From Palsa-504 sp963834685 (GTDB lineage: Bacteria > Actinomycetota > Actinomycetes > Streptosporangiales > Streptosporangiaceae), in assembly GCA_963834685.1 (NCBI GenBank), contig CAWICW010000020.1, forward strand, positions 124,001-188,000: a DNA stretch of 64,000 nucleotides, in the 5' to 3' direction. The notes under the pieces were generated by a model. That model was not told the origin of the DNA. It searched no databases and saw only the letters and a program-made list of their open reading frames with translations. The first letter of the stretch is position 1. Each line of letters begins with the position of its first letter. Below, in pieces: positions 46,969-55,726 of this stretch. The translations under genes were made by a program, and so were the position numbers.

Positions 46969-48120
46969 ATGATCACCATGGTGGAGCTACTCGGCAAGTG
47001 TGACGACCGGTTCGACGGGCTGCGCACCGCGCTGGCGCGGAACCTGGACTCGGGCGAGGAACTGGGCGCGTCGCTGGTCCTGGACATCGACGGCGAGATC
47101 GCCGTCGACCTGTGGGGCGGATTCTGCGACGAGGCGCGGACCGTCCCATGGTCCGAGCAGACCATCACCAACGTCTGGTCGTCGACCAAGACGGTGACCA
47201 GCCTCGCGGCCCTGATGCTGGTCGACCGGGGCGAGCTGGACGTCGACGCGCCGGTCGCCCGGTACTGGCCGGAGTTCGCCGCCCAGGGCAAGCAGGACGT
47301 CCTGGTCCGCCACGTCATGTCGCACGCGTCCGGGGTCTCCGGGCTGGAGCAGCCGGCCGTCCCCGAGGACCTCTACGATTGGCCCAGCGCTACGTCCCGG
47401 ATGGCCGCCCAGGCGCCATGGTGGCCGCCGGGCACCGCCTCGGGCTACCACGCGCTCAACTACGGGCACCTGGTCGGCGAGGTGGTCCGGCGGATCAGCG
47501 GCAAGGCGCTCAAGCAGTTCGTGGCCGAGGAGATCGCCGGGCCGCTCGGCGCCGATTTCCAGATCGGCGCCGCGGAAAGCGACCGGGGCCGGATTGCGGA
47601 CGTGGTCCCGCCGCCGCCGCTGCCGTTCGACTTCGCCGCGCTCGACCCGGACAGCCCGGCGGTCAAGACGCTGACCGGACCACTCGTGTCCGCCGAGGTG
47701 GCCAACACGCCCGGGTGGCGCAGCGCCGACATCGGCGGCGCGAACGGGCACGGGAATGCCCGCTCGGTGGCCCGGGTCATGTCGGTCGTCGCTCGCGGCG
47801 GCGAGGTGGACGGCGTCCGCCTGCTGGGCCAGGACACCATCGACCTGATCTTCCGTGAGGAGCAGAACGGCATCGACCTGGTCCTGGGCATCCCGCTGCG
47901 CTTCGGCATCGGCTACGGGCTGCCCCAGCGCGACATCCTGCCCTGGCTCCCTGACGAGAGGATCTGCTACTGGGGCGGGTGGGGTGGCTCCATGATCGTG
48001 ATGGACGTCGGCCGCCGGATGACGATCTCCTACATGATGAACAAGATGGGACCCGGCATCATCGGCTCCGAGCGCAGCGCCGAATACGGCCAGGCCATCT
48101 ACGACGCGCTGTCCAGCTGA
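46969..48120 (+). CDS. Serine hydrolase of the beta-lactamase/EstB family
   Basis: Penicillin-binding-protein-like esterase, 383 residues from ATG 46969 (an ATG at 46978 is also possible). The catalytic SxxK is S71-S-T-K74 in NVWSSTKTV, and YHALNYGHLVGEV supplies the Tyr-containing motif. No signal peptide is present, so it is cytoplasmic like EstB carboxylesterases. The role is probably ester or amide hydrolysis of an unknown metabolite. It is divergent from the peroxiredoxin remnant. Confidence 0.88.
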   Translation: MITMVELLGKCDDRFDGLRTALARNLDSGEELGASLVLDIDGEIAVDLWGGFCDEARTVPWSEQTITNVWSSTKTVTSLAALMLVDRGELDVDAPVARYWPEFAAQGKQDVLVRHVMSHASGVSGLEQPAVPEDLYDWPSATSRMAAQAPWWPPGTASGYHALNYGHLVGEVVRRISGKALKQFVAEEIAGPLGADFQIGAAESDRGRIADVVPPPPLPFDFAALDPDSPAVKTLTGPLVSAEVANTPGWRSADIGGANGHGNARSVARVMSVVARGGEVDGVRLLGQDTIDLIFREEQNGIDLVLGIPLRFGIGYGLPQRDILPWLPDERICYWGGWGGSMIVMDVGRRMTISYMMNKMGPGIIGSERSAEYGQAIYDALSS

Positions 48121-48237
48121 GCACGCCACGCCGCCCCTGGTTACCGGGTCGATGTGACGATGTACCGGTCCTTGTTGGCTCGATGCGTCATCGACCGCTT
48201 CGGCATGCGGTCCCCGCACGGATTTCCGTGGACGCGC

Positions 48238-48266
48238 TTGACAAAGTAGTGAGTCATCACTAACTT
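48238..48266 (+). promoter_or_regulatory. Promoter of the tetR gene (leaderless)
   Basis: TTGACA (48238-48243), a 17-base spacer and TAACTT (48261-48266) form a near-consensus vegetative promoter. Transcription would begin at or next to the ATG at 48274, giving a leaderless mRNA. Confidence 0.7.
48247..48262. promoter_or_regulatory. TetR operator 1, inside its own promoter
   Basis: TAGTGA-GTCA-TCACTA is a perfect 6-bp-arm palindrome located in the spacer of the tetR promoter. The same AGTGA-N4-TCACT core recurs before the efflux gene at 48841. Confidence 0.7.
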
Positions 48267-48273
48267 AGCGGAC

Positions 48274-48819
48274 ATGACCGAGACCAAGCAGAGGATGCCC
48301 GCGGCGAAGCGCCGCGAACTGGTCCTCGACGCCGCGGTCGCCGAGTTCGCCGCACACGGGCTGGCGGGCACTTCGACCGAGGATGTCGCTCGGCAGGCCG
48401 GCATCAGCCAGCCGTACCTGTTCCGCCTCTTCCCGACCAAGAAGGCGCTGTTCCTGGAGCTGGTGGACCGGTGCTTCCGGCGGGTACGCGACGCGTTCAT
48501 CGCCGCCGCCGGCGACCGGACCGGCGAGGAGGCCCTGATGGCCATGGCGGACGCCTACGAGCGGCTCCTCGAGGACCGGACGCTGCTCCTGCTGCAGATG
48601 CAGGCCTATGCCGCGTGCGAGGATCCCGAGATCCGAACCGCGACCCGGGCCGGGTTCAAGAAGCTATGGGAGCTGACCGAGCGGCTGACCGGGCTGCCGT
48701 TCCAGCGTGTGGTGGACTTCTTCGCCATCGGCATGCTGATGAACGTCGCCGCGGCGATGGACCTGCCCGCCGTCGACGAGCGGTGGACCAGTTGGTGCCC
48801 GAAGAACTCGCCCGCGTAA
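48274..48819 (+). CDS. TetR-family transcriptional regulator
   Basis: 181 residues. The N-terminal helix-turn-helix is AKRRELVLDAAVAEFAAHGLAGTSTEDVARQAGISQPYLFRLFPTKKALF in content (conserved GLAGTSTEDVA and YLFRLFPTK blocks). The C-terminal ligand-binding part (about 60-175) is variable. It most likely represses itself and the efflux gene through the two matching operators. A run of eight Ts follows the stop codon. Confidence 0.92.
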   Translation: MTETKQRMPAAKRRELVLDAAVAEFAAHGLAGTSTEDVARQAGISQPYLFRLFPTKKALFLELVDRCFRRVRDAFIAAAGDRTGEEALMAMADAYERLLEDRTLLLLQMQAYAACEDPEIRTATRAGFKKLWELTERLTGLPFQRVVDFFAIGMLMNVAAAMDLPAVDERWTSWCPKNSPA

Positions 48820-48840
48820 TTTTTTTTAAGCCAGCAAGTT

Positions 48841-48854
48841 AGTGATTACTCACT
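48841..48854. promoter_or_regulatory. TetR operator 2, upstream of the efflux gene
   Basis: AGTGA-TTAC-TCACT repeats the arms and 4-base spacing of operator 1. It lies 17 bases before the MFS start codon and just before the ribosome-binding site. Confidence 0.7.
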
Positions 48855-48871
48855 TCCTAGGAGGGAAGATC

Positions 48872-50293
48872 ATGACCGCGAAGAGCCGCACCGCATGGAC
48901 CTTCGCCGTGACCTCGGCTGCCTTGTTCATGGCCTCGCTCGACAACCTGGTGGTGACGACCGCGCTACCCTCGATCCGGGATCACCTGCACGCCTCGCTC
49001 CAGGGGCTGCAGTGGACGGTCAACGCCTACACCCTCACCTTCGCGGTCCTGCTGCTCACCGGGGCCACGCTCGGCGAGCGGTACGGCCGCCGCCGGGTGT
49101 TCGTCGCGGGTCTGAGCCTGTTCACCGCCGGGTCGGCCGCCGCCGCGCTCGCGCCCGGCATCGGCGCGCTCGTCGCCGCGCGGGCCGTGCAGGGCGTCGG
49201 GGCCGCCATGGTGATCCCGCTGACCCTCACGCTGCTGTCGGCCGCGGTGACCCCGCAACGGCGCGGCCTGGCCCTGGGCGCCTGGGGCGCCGTCGGCGGC
49301 CTGGCCATCGCCATCGGCCCGCTGGTCGGCGGGGCCGTCGTCGAGGGCGCGTCCTGGCAGTGGATCTTCTGGCTGAACGTGCCGATCGGGATCGTGCTGC
49401 TGCCGATCGCCCGTACCAAGCTCACCGAGAGCTACGGGCCGTCGACCAGCCTGGACCTGCCCGGCCTGGTGCTGGCCAGCGTGGGCCTGCTGGGCATCGT
49501 GCTCGGCGTGATCCGCGGCAACGACCACGGCTGGACCAGCGTCACCGTGCTGCCGCCCATCGTGATCGGTGCGCTGCTGGTGGCCGCGTTCATCGCCTGG
49601 GAACTGCGGGCCCGCGAGCCGATGCTGCCCATGCACCTGTTCCGCAGCCGCAGCTTCACCCTGACCAACGCCGCGTCGCTGCTGATGTTCTTCGGGATGT
49701 TCGGCTCCATCTTCCTGCTCGCGCAGTTCCTGCAGGTCGTCCAGCATTACAGCCCGCTGCAGGCGGGGCTGCGGACCTTGCCCTGGACCGGGATGCCGGT
49801 GTTGATCGCCCCCGTCGCGGGTGCCCTGTCCGACCGCATCGGCGGACGGGCGCTGCTGGCCACCGGGCTGGCCCTGCAGGCCATCGGGCTGGGCTGGCTG
49901 GCCGCGGTGGCCAGCCCCACCGTGGCCTACATCACGCTGGTCCCGGCCTTCGTGATCGCCGGCGTCGGGATGTCGCTGTTCTTCGCGCCGGTCGCCAACG
50001 TAGTGCTCAGCTCGGTCCGCCGCGACCAGGAGGGCATCGCCTCCGGCGCCAACAACGCGATCCGCGAGCTGGGCGGGGTGTTCGGGATCGCCGTGCTCGG
50101 CGCGGTGTTCTCCGCCCACGGGAGCTACGCCAGCGGCACGGCGTTCGTCTCCGGCCTGGCTCCGGCGGTCTGGGTCGGCGGGGCCGCGGTGGCCGTCGCG
50201 TCGGCCGCCGCCCTGTTCCTGCCGCGGATGCATCGCGCAACGGCTGGAAGCTCCGAGGCCGAGCAGACTCGGGAACTGGAAACGGTGCACTGA
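48872..50293 (+). CDS. MFS drug efflux transporter, DHA2 (14-helix) family
   Basis: 473 residues from ATG 48872 with AGGAGGG at 48859-48865. Motif D1 is in the first helix (LDNLVVTTALPSIRDHL), motif A in LGERYGRRRVFVAGL, and motif C in the fifth helix region. Fourteen hydrophobic segments fit proton-coupled multidrug exporters of the QacA/EmrB type. Regulated by the upstream TetR, it presumably exports the compound that releases the repressor. Confidence 0.93.
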   Translation: MTAKSRTAWTFAVTSAALFMASLDNLVVTTALPSIRDHLHASLQGLQWTVNAYTLTFAVLLLTGATLGERYGRRRVFVAGLSLFTAGSAAAALAPGIGALVAARAVQGVGAAMVIPLTLTLLSAAVTPQRRGLALGAWGAVGGLAIAIGPLVGGAVVEGASWQWIFWLNVPIGIVLLPIARTKLTESYGPSTSLDLPGLVLASVGLLGIVLGVIRGNDHGWTSVTVLPPIVIGALLVAAFIAWELRAREPMLPMHLFRSRSFTLTNAASLLMFFGMFGSIFLLAQFLQVVQHYSPLQAGLRTLPWTGMPVLIAPVAGALSDRIGGRALLATGLALQAIGLGWLAAVASPTVAYITLVPAFVIAGVGMSLFFAPVANVVLSSVRRDQEGIASGANNAIRELGGVFGIAVLGAVFSAHGSYASGTAFVSGLAPAVWVGGAAVAVASAAALFLPRMHRATAGSSEAEQTRELETVH

Positions 50294-50448
50294 CCCCGCA
50301 CGATCTACGCCGAACTCGGGCCCGGATCCTCGCGCTGGCCGCGAGATCCGGGCCCGGCTGCTCGGCCGCACTCGAGAACTCGCCACCGCACTCGCCAGCG
50401 CTGGCCCTGACCAAGACCGAGCCAGCCAGGCAGGCTTACCGTAGTGTC

Positions 50449-51075
50449 ATGCGGGACGTGCCTTGGTGGGGCGTGATCTCCGCGGTCGCGGCTCCGGTCC
50501 TCCTGATCGGCGGGTGGACGGTGGCCGCCGGGCTGCAGCCGCACTTCGACCCGGTGGCCGACACGATCAGCTCGCTGGCCGCGGTGGGCATGCCCGACCG
50601 GTGGGTGATGACGCTCACGTTCCTCCTGGTCGGCCTCTGCTACATTGTCACGGCGCTCGCGCTCCGGCCGGCCCGGATCCCCGGCCGGATGATCCTCTTG
50701 GCGGCCGCCGTCGCGGGCATCCTGGTGGCGGCGAACCCGGAGCACGCCGGAGGCTTCGGCTCGGTCCCGCACTTCGTCTGGGCCTCGATCGGGTTCGCGG
50801 GGCTGACGACCTGGCCCGTCGGGGCCGCGCGGCGCGGCATCGCGGTGCCGTGGGGTCTTCGGCCCGCGGTGGCGGCCGCGGCCATGGCGGTGATGTTCGC
50901 CCTGCTCGCCTGGTTCGGCGCCGAACTGATCATGGCCGGCGGCCAGGTCGGGCTGGCCGAGCGGGTGCTGGGCGGCGCCCAGGCGGCCTGGCCGCTGACC
51001 GTGGTGCTGTCCTGTTACCGCCGGGTCGAGGCGCCCGCGAAGGTCCGGAAGTTTAACCGGGCCAGCAGGGCATAG
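50449..51075 (+). CDS. DUF998 family membrane protein
   Basis: 208 residues from ATG 50449 (a TAGTGT hexamer lies just upstream, suggesting a leaderless or short leader). Six membrane helices and the family motif DPVADTISSLAAVGMPDRWVMTLTF identify DUF998. Function unknown. Its 3' end overlaps the convergent PAP2-like gene by 61 bases. Confidence 0.85.
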   Translation: MRDVPWWGVISAVAAPVLLIGGWTVAAGLQPHFDPVADTISSLAAVGMPDRWVMTLTFLLVGLCYIVTALALRPARIPGRMILLAAAVAGILVAANPEHAGGFGSVPHFVWASIGFAGLTTWPVGAARRGIAVPWGLRPAVAAAAMAVMFALLAWFGAELIMAGGQVGLAERVLGGAQAAWPLTVVLSCYRRVEAPAKVRKFNRASRA

Positions 51076-51644
51076 GCCACGGCGCCCGCGCCCGCGCCGA
51101 GCACCGAGCCCGCCACCACCTGGGCCACGCTGTGGTCCTGCACCGCCACCCGGGACCAGCCGAGCAGCGCCACGAGCGCGTACCCGGCCAGCACGAGCGG
51201 GCCAAGCGACAACGCGAGGATGGTCACCGAACCGCACGCCACCGCGCAGTGAATGGAGATCTTCCAAACCGCGGTGATGGCCGCCAGCACCGCGACGCTG
51301 GCCAGCATGAAGGCCAGGTAGCCGGTCAGCAGGCGCGGCGCGCCCAGCACCACCAGCAGGATCAGCCCGGCCGCGACCGACGCGGTGATGAAGGCCAGTA
51401 CCAGCAGCCGCGGGCGCCGCGCGCCCACGTTCCGGTCGCTCCACCGCCCGCTGCGGACGCCGTAGGAGATGAACAAGGTCGGCAGCACGGCGGTGAACAG
51501 CGCGGCCAGCAGCCCCCAGCCGATCCCCGCGCGCCCGTCGGCGTGCCAGCCGATCGCGATCACGGTGACGATCAGCCAGTTTTTCGGCTCCAGCCAGTAG
51601 GTGCACCGCCTGGCCCATACCTCTGCGGCTTGACGAGCGCCCAT
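51015..51644 (-). CDS. PAP2-like membrane phosphatase family protein
   Basis: 209 residues with about five membrane helices. The PAP2 motifs appear in reduced form: KISIHCAVACGSV (second motif with His) and RVAVQDHSVAQVVAGSVLG (third motif with Asp-His). The first, Lys-rich motif is not clear, so catalytic activity is uncertain. It may act on prenyl or lipid phosphates. The 3' end overlaps DUF998 by 61 bases. Confidence 0.7.
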   Translation of the reverse strand: MGARQAAEVWARRCTYWLEPKNWLIVTVIAIGWHADGRAGIGWGLLAALFTAVLPTLFISYGVRSGRWSDRNVGARRPRLLVLAFITASVAAGLILLVVLGAPRLLTGYLAFMLASVAVLAAITAVWKISIHCAVACGSVTILALSLGPLVLAGYALVALLGWSRVAVQDHSVAQVVAGSVLGAGAGAVAYALLARLNFRTFAGASTRR

Positions 51645-51667
51645 GACCAGACGGTACCGTCCCGCAT

Positions 51668-53167
51668 ATGGCGGCGCGAAGCGGCAGGCAGTTCCTCGAG
51701 CGGCTGTCCGCCGCCCGCGTGCACGTGGAGGTCCAGGGCGAGACCCTCACCGGACACATAAACGATCACCTCGCCTTCCGCAACGTCATCAACAGCTACG
51801 CCGAGCTTTACGACATGCAGCACGACCCCGCCTACCGCGACGTGCTCACCTACCCCTCGCCGGCCACCGGCGACCCGGTCGCCACCTCCTTCCTGATCCC
51901 GAGGACACCCGAAGACCTGGCCAAACGCGGCCAGGCGTTCAAGGTCTGGGCCGACCGCTCGCTCGGCATGCTGGGCCGCACTCCCGACTACCTGAACAGC
52001 GCGCTGATGACGCTGGCCGCGGCCGCGGACTGGTTCGCCCAGGCCGACCCCGCGTTCGGCGACCACATCCGCGCCTACTACGAGAAGGTCCGCGAGGACG
52101 ACCTGCTCTGCACCCACACGCTGGTCCCGCCGCAGGCCAACCGGGCCGTCTCCGGCAGCCAGCAGGCCGGTGGCACCCTGATGGCGCACATCCTCCGCGA
52201 GGACGACGACGGCATCGTCATCCGCGGGGCCCGGATGCTCGCGACCATCGGCCCGTTCGCCGACGAACTGCTGGTGTTCCCCTCCACGGTCCTGCGCAAC
52301 ACGCCCGAGGACAAGCGGTACTCCTTCGCCTGCGCGATACCGAACGACGCCCCCGGACTGCGCTACCTGGCCCGTGAGCCGCTCGACTACGGCCGTCCCC
52401 GGCACGATCACCCGCTCGGGTCCCGGTTCGAGGAGTCCGACGCCGTCGTCGTGTTCGACGACGTGCACGTGCCCTACGAGCGCTGCTTCGTGCTGGGCGA
52501 CCCCGAGCTGTGCAACGGCTTCTACACCCGGACCTCGGCCGTGGTGCACATGACCCACCAGGTGATCGCGCGCACCACGGCCAAAACCGAGTACATCCTC
52601 GGCCTGGTCAGCCTGCTCACCGAGGCCATCGGCATCGAGCAGTTCCAGCACGTCCAGGCCGACGTCGCCGAGGTCATCACCACGCTGGAGATGCTGCGCG
52701 CGTTCGGCCGCGCGGCCCAGGCCGACGCCGAGCCGAACGAGTTCGGCGTGCTGACCCCGGCCTGGGCCCCGCTGAACGCGGCCCGCAACCTGTACCCCCG
52801 GCTCTACCAGCGGTTTCCCGAGATCTTGCGCAAGCTCGGCGCGTCCGGCCTGATGGCCACGCCCACCCATGCCGACGTGGCCGGCCCGGCGGCGGCCGAC
52901 ATCGAGACCTACCTGCAGGCCGCCGCGCTGGGCGGAGCCGACCGGGTCAGGCTGTTCCGGCTCGTCTGGGACACCTGCATTTCGGCCTTCTCCGGCCGCC
53001 AGGCGCTGTACGAGTACTACTTCTTCGGCGACCCGGTCCGGATGGCCGGCGCGTACGTCAACAGCTATGACCGCGAGCCCTACAAGGCCGCCGTCCGCGC
53101 CTTCCTGGATCGCGATCAGACGGCGCCGGTAGACCCTGGAGGCGTCAACGATTGTCGCGACGCGTGA
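51668..53167 (+). CDS. 4-hydroxyphenylacetate 3-monooxygenase (HpaB) family flavin monooxygenase
   Basis: FADH2-using aromatic hydroxylase large subunit, 499 residues. The N-terminal (LSAARVHVEVQGETLTGHINDHLAFRN), acyl-CoA-dehydrogenase-like middle and C-terminal helical regions cover the whole family; RTPDYLNSALMTLAA and RVRLFRLVWDTCISAFSGRQALYEYYFFGDPVR are characteristic. No flavin reductase gene is adjacent, so FADH2 must come from elsewhere. It is close to the aromatic acyl-CoA cluster, but on the other strand, so a shared pathway is only a possibility. Confidence 0.9.
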   Translation: MAARSGRQFLERLSAARVHVEVQGETLTGHINDHLAFRNVINSYAELYDMQHDPAYRDVLTYPSPATGDPVATSFLIPRTPEDLAKRGQAFKVWADRSLGMLGRTPDYLNSALMTLAAAADWFAQADPAFGDHIRAYYEKVREDDLLCTHTLVPPQANRAVSGSQQAGGTLMAHILREDDDGIVIRGARMLATIGPFADELLVFPSTVLRNTPEDKRYSFACAIPNDAPGLRYLAREPLDYGRPRHDHPLGSRFEESDAVVVFDDVHVPYERCFVLGDPELCNGFYTRTSAVVHMTHQVIARTTAKTEYILGLVSLLTEAIGIEQFQHVQADVAEVITTLEMLRAFGRAAQADAEPNEFGVLTPAWAPLNAARNLYPRLYQRFPEILRKLGASGLMATPTHADVAGPAAADIETYLQAAALGGADRVRLFRLVWDTCISAFSGRQALYEYYFFGDPVRMAGAYVNSYDREPYKAAVRAFLDRDQTAPVDPGGVNDCRDA

Positions 53168-53383
53168 TCAGGGCGTCCACTTACCGAAGGTAAAGGTGGG
53201 ATGCCAAAGGCCCAAGGGCCAGAAGAGAATCGAGATGATCCACTGGACCCAGCTGTGCAGCGACGACACACTGCTAGGGGTCGCGGGCAGGTGGGGAGAT
53301 GCTGTGTTCACGAAGACACCGATCACGATGTAAAGGGCGATCAAGAGGCCTTTAACGCTGAAGAGAGTCTTCAAGAAATCCAC
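53168..53383 (-). CDS. Small two-helix membrane protein
   Basis: 71 residues from a GTG at 53383 (GGGAGGATGTGAG upstream). One helix (GLLIALYIVIGVFVNTA), a short loop with SP and SS repeats, and a second helix (WVQWIISILFWPLGLWHP) end in FTFGKWTP. Homologous small proteins are widespread in actinobacteria and have no known function. It ends one base after the HpaB-type gene. Confidence 0.75.
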   Translation of the reverse strand: MDFLKTLFSVKGLLIALYIVIGVFVNTASPHLPATPSSVSSLHSWVQWIISILFWPLGLWHPTFTFGKWTP

Positions 53384-53812
53384 TCAGCTCACATCCTCCC
53401 CGGTGGATGCTCGTCATCTCCGGTATCGGGTCGTCGTTGGTTACCTGACTAGGGGTAACAAGGTCACTTCTCACCACGATAGTTCACGCGCATCTATCTG
53501 CCGGGCTGACACTCCGGACGGCCGCTGCCGGGAAGCCGGCGCCCTCGGGCGCTCCCGCCGCACGAGCCCTCCCGTCACAGGCAAGCACCCTTTTTTGTTC
53601 AGGAAATCGATTAACCTGAACGTGCTTCGGTTCCCCCGGTTGCGAAATGGCATCTGGCCGCCCCAAAACCGAGCGGCTGAGCTCCCGTTCCTGGCTGACC
53701 GCACGCACCACGTCCGTTCCGTCGAAGATATTTATGCCGAACGGGCCGTGGCTCTCCGCCCCGGCCCCCGAGCGTGCTCAACCCGGGTACTGCAGTGGCG
53801 TCGCAGCCAGCC
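53384..53812. other. Intergenic region upstream of the catabolic cluster
   Basis: No supported gene. It has a small inverted repeat (GTTACC-TGACTAG-GGTAAC near 53440-53460), AT-richer patches near 53590-53630, and a dispersed repeat copy at 53690-53751. Short open frames on both strands lack coding character. Confidence 0.5.
53690..53751 (+). repeat. Dispersed repeat copy, intergenic
   Basis: It has CCTGGCTGACCG (53690-53701), TCCGTTC (53713-53719) and TATGCCGAACGGGCCGTGG (53733-53751), in the same order as at 26727-26774 but with different spacers. An AT-rich block (GATATTTATG) sits in the position equivalent to TATATATATG. Confidence 0.6.
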
Positions 53813-55570
53813 TCAGGGCTGCCGTGGTCGCAGGTGATGGAGGTCACGATGTCCGAGTTTCCTGACGAGTTCGGCGGGCGCGAGCCGGCCAGCGACACCG
53901 ACCAGTTCGGCGGGCCCCAGTAAGGTTCCCGGGGTTAGCGGGGAGTGGCCCCGCATCTTCTCCTCCGCGAGCTGGCGCAACCGGTAGCGCTGGGTCTTCC
54001 CGCTGATGGTCTTGGGCAGTTCGGCCACGAACTCGACCACCCGCGGGTACTTGTACGGCGCGATGGACCGCTTGGCGAACTCCTGCAGCTCGGCGGCCTT
54101 GTCCTGGCTGGCGGCCGCCGGGTCGCGGAGCACCACGTAGGCCTGGACGATCATGCCCCGGTCGGCGTCCGGCACGCCGACCACGGCCACCTCGAGCACG
54201 TCCGGGTGACCCAGCAGCGCCTCTTCCACTTCGGGCCCGGCGATGTTGTAGCCGGCCGAGATGATCATGTCGTCGCTGCGGGCCTGGTACCAGTAGTAGC
54301 CGTCGGCGTCGCGGGTGTAGGTGTCGCCGGTGATGTTCCAGCCGTGCTGCACGTAGGCCTGCTGGCGCGGGTCGGACAGGTAGCGGCAGCCAGTCGGGCC
54401 CTTGACCGCGAGCCGGCCGGGCTGGCCGTCGGGTACCTCGGCTCCGTCCTCGTCCAGGATCGTCGCCCGGTAGCCGGGCACGGTCTTGCCCGTTGAGCCG
54501 GGGCGGATGTCGTCGTCGGCGGCGCAGATGAAGATGTGCAGCATCTCGGTCGAGCCGATGCCGTCGATGATCGCGATGCCGGTGGCCTCGCGGAACTCCT
54601 CCCACACCGACTTGGGCAGGTGCTCCCCGGCCGAGATGCAGCGTCGCATGTTCTTCAGCGAGGACGCCTTCCCCGCGGCCAGCATGGCCCGGTAGGCGGT
54701 CGGGGCGGTCGACAGCACGGTCACGCCGTGGGCCGCGATCGCGTCGGCCAGCTCAACCGGGGTGGCGCGCTCGATGAGCAGCGTGGACGCGCCCGCCCGG
54801 AGCGGGTACAGCAGTAGCCCTCCCAGCCCGTAGGTGAAGCCGAGCGGGGGAGTGCCGGTGAACACGTCGTCCCGGCGCGGCTTGATCAGGTAGGGGGAGA
54901 ACGTGTCGCAGGTGGCCAGCACGTCCCGGTGGAAGTGCACGGCCACCTTGGGCTGGCCGGTCGTGCCCGAGGTCGACGCCAGCATGGCCACGTCGTCGGC
55001 GGCGGTGAGCACCGGGGTGAACGCGCCATCCTTGGCCGCGCAGCGGGCAGTCAGGTCATCGGGCCCGTCGCCGCCGTAACACATCGTGGGGAGCCCGGGT
55101 GCGCCGGCCGCCAGGTCCGCGGCGACGCGGTAGTCGCAGATGGCCAGGCTCGGCTCGGTCAGCCCGGTGATGGTGGCGATCTCCTTCGGGCGCAGCAGGG
55201 CCATGGTCGTGACGGCCACCCCGCCGGCCTTGATCACGGCCAGCCAGGCCGCCGCGAGCCAGGGATTGTTCGGGCCGCGGAGCAGGACCCGGTTGCCCGG
55301 CAGGAGGCCGAAGTCCTCGGTCAGCACCCGGGCCAGCTGGTTGGTCCGCCGCACGGTCTCGCCGTAGGTCCAGGTCTCGGTCGGCGAGCGCAGGCAGGGC
55401 CGGTCTTCCCCGTCGCGGGCGGCGGTCGCGTCGAGCAGCTCCGCGGCGCAGTTCAGCCGCTCGGGGTATCTGAGCTGGGGGAGATCGTAAAGAAACTCCG
55501 GCCACTGATCCTGCGGGGGGAGCCGGTCACGGCAGAAGGTGTCGACATGCGCCGTAGGGGAGAGCCACAT
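53813..55570 (-). CDS. Aromatic acid-CoA ligase, 2-aminobenzoate/benzoate-CoA ligase type
   Basis: ANL-superfamily enzyme that activates an aromatic acid with ATP and CoA, 585 residues. The P-loop is LASTSGTTGQPKVAVHF, A5 is in GIGSTEMLHIF, the hinge region TYTRDADGYYWYQARSDD, and the catalytic Lys in PKTISGKTQRYRL. The N-terminus (FCRDRLPPQDQWPEFLYDLPQLRYPERLN) is typical of 2-aminobenzoate-CoA ligases. The last about 35 residues are not conserved. Together with the monooxygenase/reductase at 61829 it fits aerobic anthranilate breakdown through CoA thioesters. Confidence 0.88.
   Translation of the reverse strand: MWLSPTAHVDTFCRDRLPPQDQWPEFLYDLPQLRYPERLNCAAELLDATAARDGEDRPCLRSPTETWTYGETVRRTNQLARVLTEDFGLLPGNRVLLRGPNNPWLAAAWLAVIKAGGVAVTTMALLRPKEIATITGLTEPSLAICDYRVAADLAAGAPGLPTMCYGGDGPDDLTARCAAKDGAFTPVLTAADDVAMLASTSGTTGQPKVAVHFHRDVLATCDTFSPYLIKPRRDDVFTGTPPLGFTYGLGGLLLYPLRAGASTLLIERATPVELADAIAAHGVTVLSTAPTAYRAMLAAGKASSLKNMRRCISAGEHLPKSVWEEFREATGIAIIDGIGSTEMLHIFICAADDDIRPGSTGKTVPGYRATILDEDGAEVPDGQPGRLAVKGPTGCRYLSDPRQQAYVQHGWNITGDTYTRDADGYYWYQARSDDMIISAGYNIAGPEVEEALLGHPDVLEVAVVGVPDADRGMIVQAYVVLRDPAAASQDKAAELQEFAKRSIAPYKYPRVVEFVAELPKTISGKTQRYRLRQLAEEKMRGHSPLTPGTLLGPAELVGVAGRLAPAELVRKLGHRDLHHLRPRQP
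53849..53923 (+). CDS. Possible 24-residue acidic peptide
   Basis: ATG 53849 preceded by GGAGGT at 53839-53844. The peptide has an internal repeat (DEFGG and DQFGG) and ends GGPQ. It is antisense to the non-conserved tail of the CoA ligase. Length and overlap make it doubtful, but the ribosome-binding site is good and it lies downstream of a repeat with a TATTTAT block. No family is recognised. Confidence 0.2.
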   Translation: MSEFPDEFGGREPASDTDQFGGPQ

Positions 55571-55599
55571 CTGGCCGCACTTCCTTGTGTCCCGTAGGA

Positions 55600-55611
55600 G
55601 TGTTATTCAGA
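55600..55611 (-). promoter_or_regulatory. 12-bp box upstream of the CoA ligase
   Basis: On the minus strand it reads TCTGAATAACAC and ends 29 bases before the ligase ATG. An exact copy, oriented to the opposite gene, is at 55727-55738. Probably a shared operator or activator site. Confidence 0.6.
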
Positions 55612-55636
55612 ACCGGTTAGCGAGCACAGGCCTGTC

Positions 55637-55671
55637 GGCGGGGGGTGCCAGGGGGTCGCCCCCCCGTGGCC
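55637..55671 (+). repeat. G-rich palindromic repeat, copy 7 (intergenic)
   Basis: GGCGGGGGGTGCC followed by GGGGGTCGCCCCCCCGTGG between the divergent ligase and hydratase genes; same pattern as the copies at 8147 and 17649. Confidence 0.6.
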
Positions 55672-55726
55672 AATACTGCCCCGTGCGAGCGGCCGGTACC
55701 CGTAAGGTACGGCGAGAACCACAGCA

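Noticed and set aside
53849..53923. A second Pup-like modifier (C-terminus GGPQ)
   Set aside because: It is 24 residues, lacks the Pup helix region, and Pro separates the Gly-Gly from Gln; the likeness is superficial.
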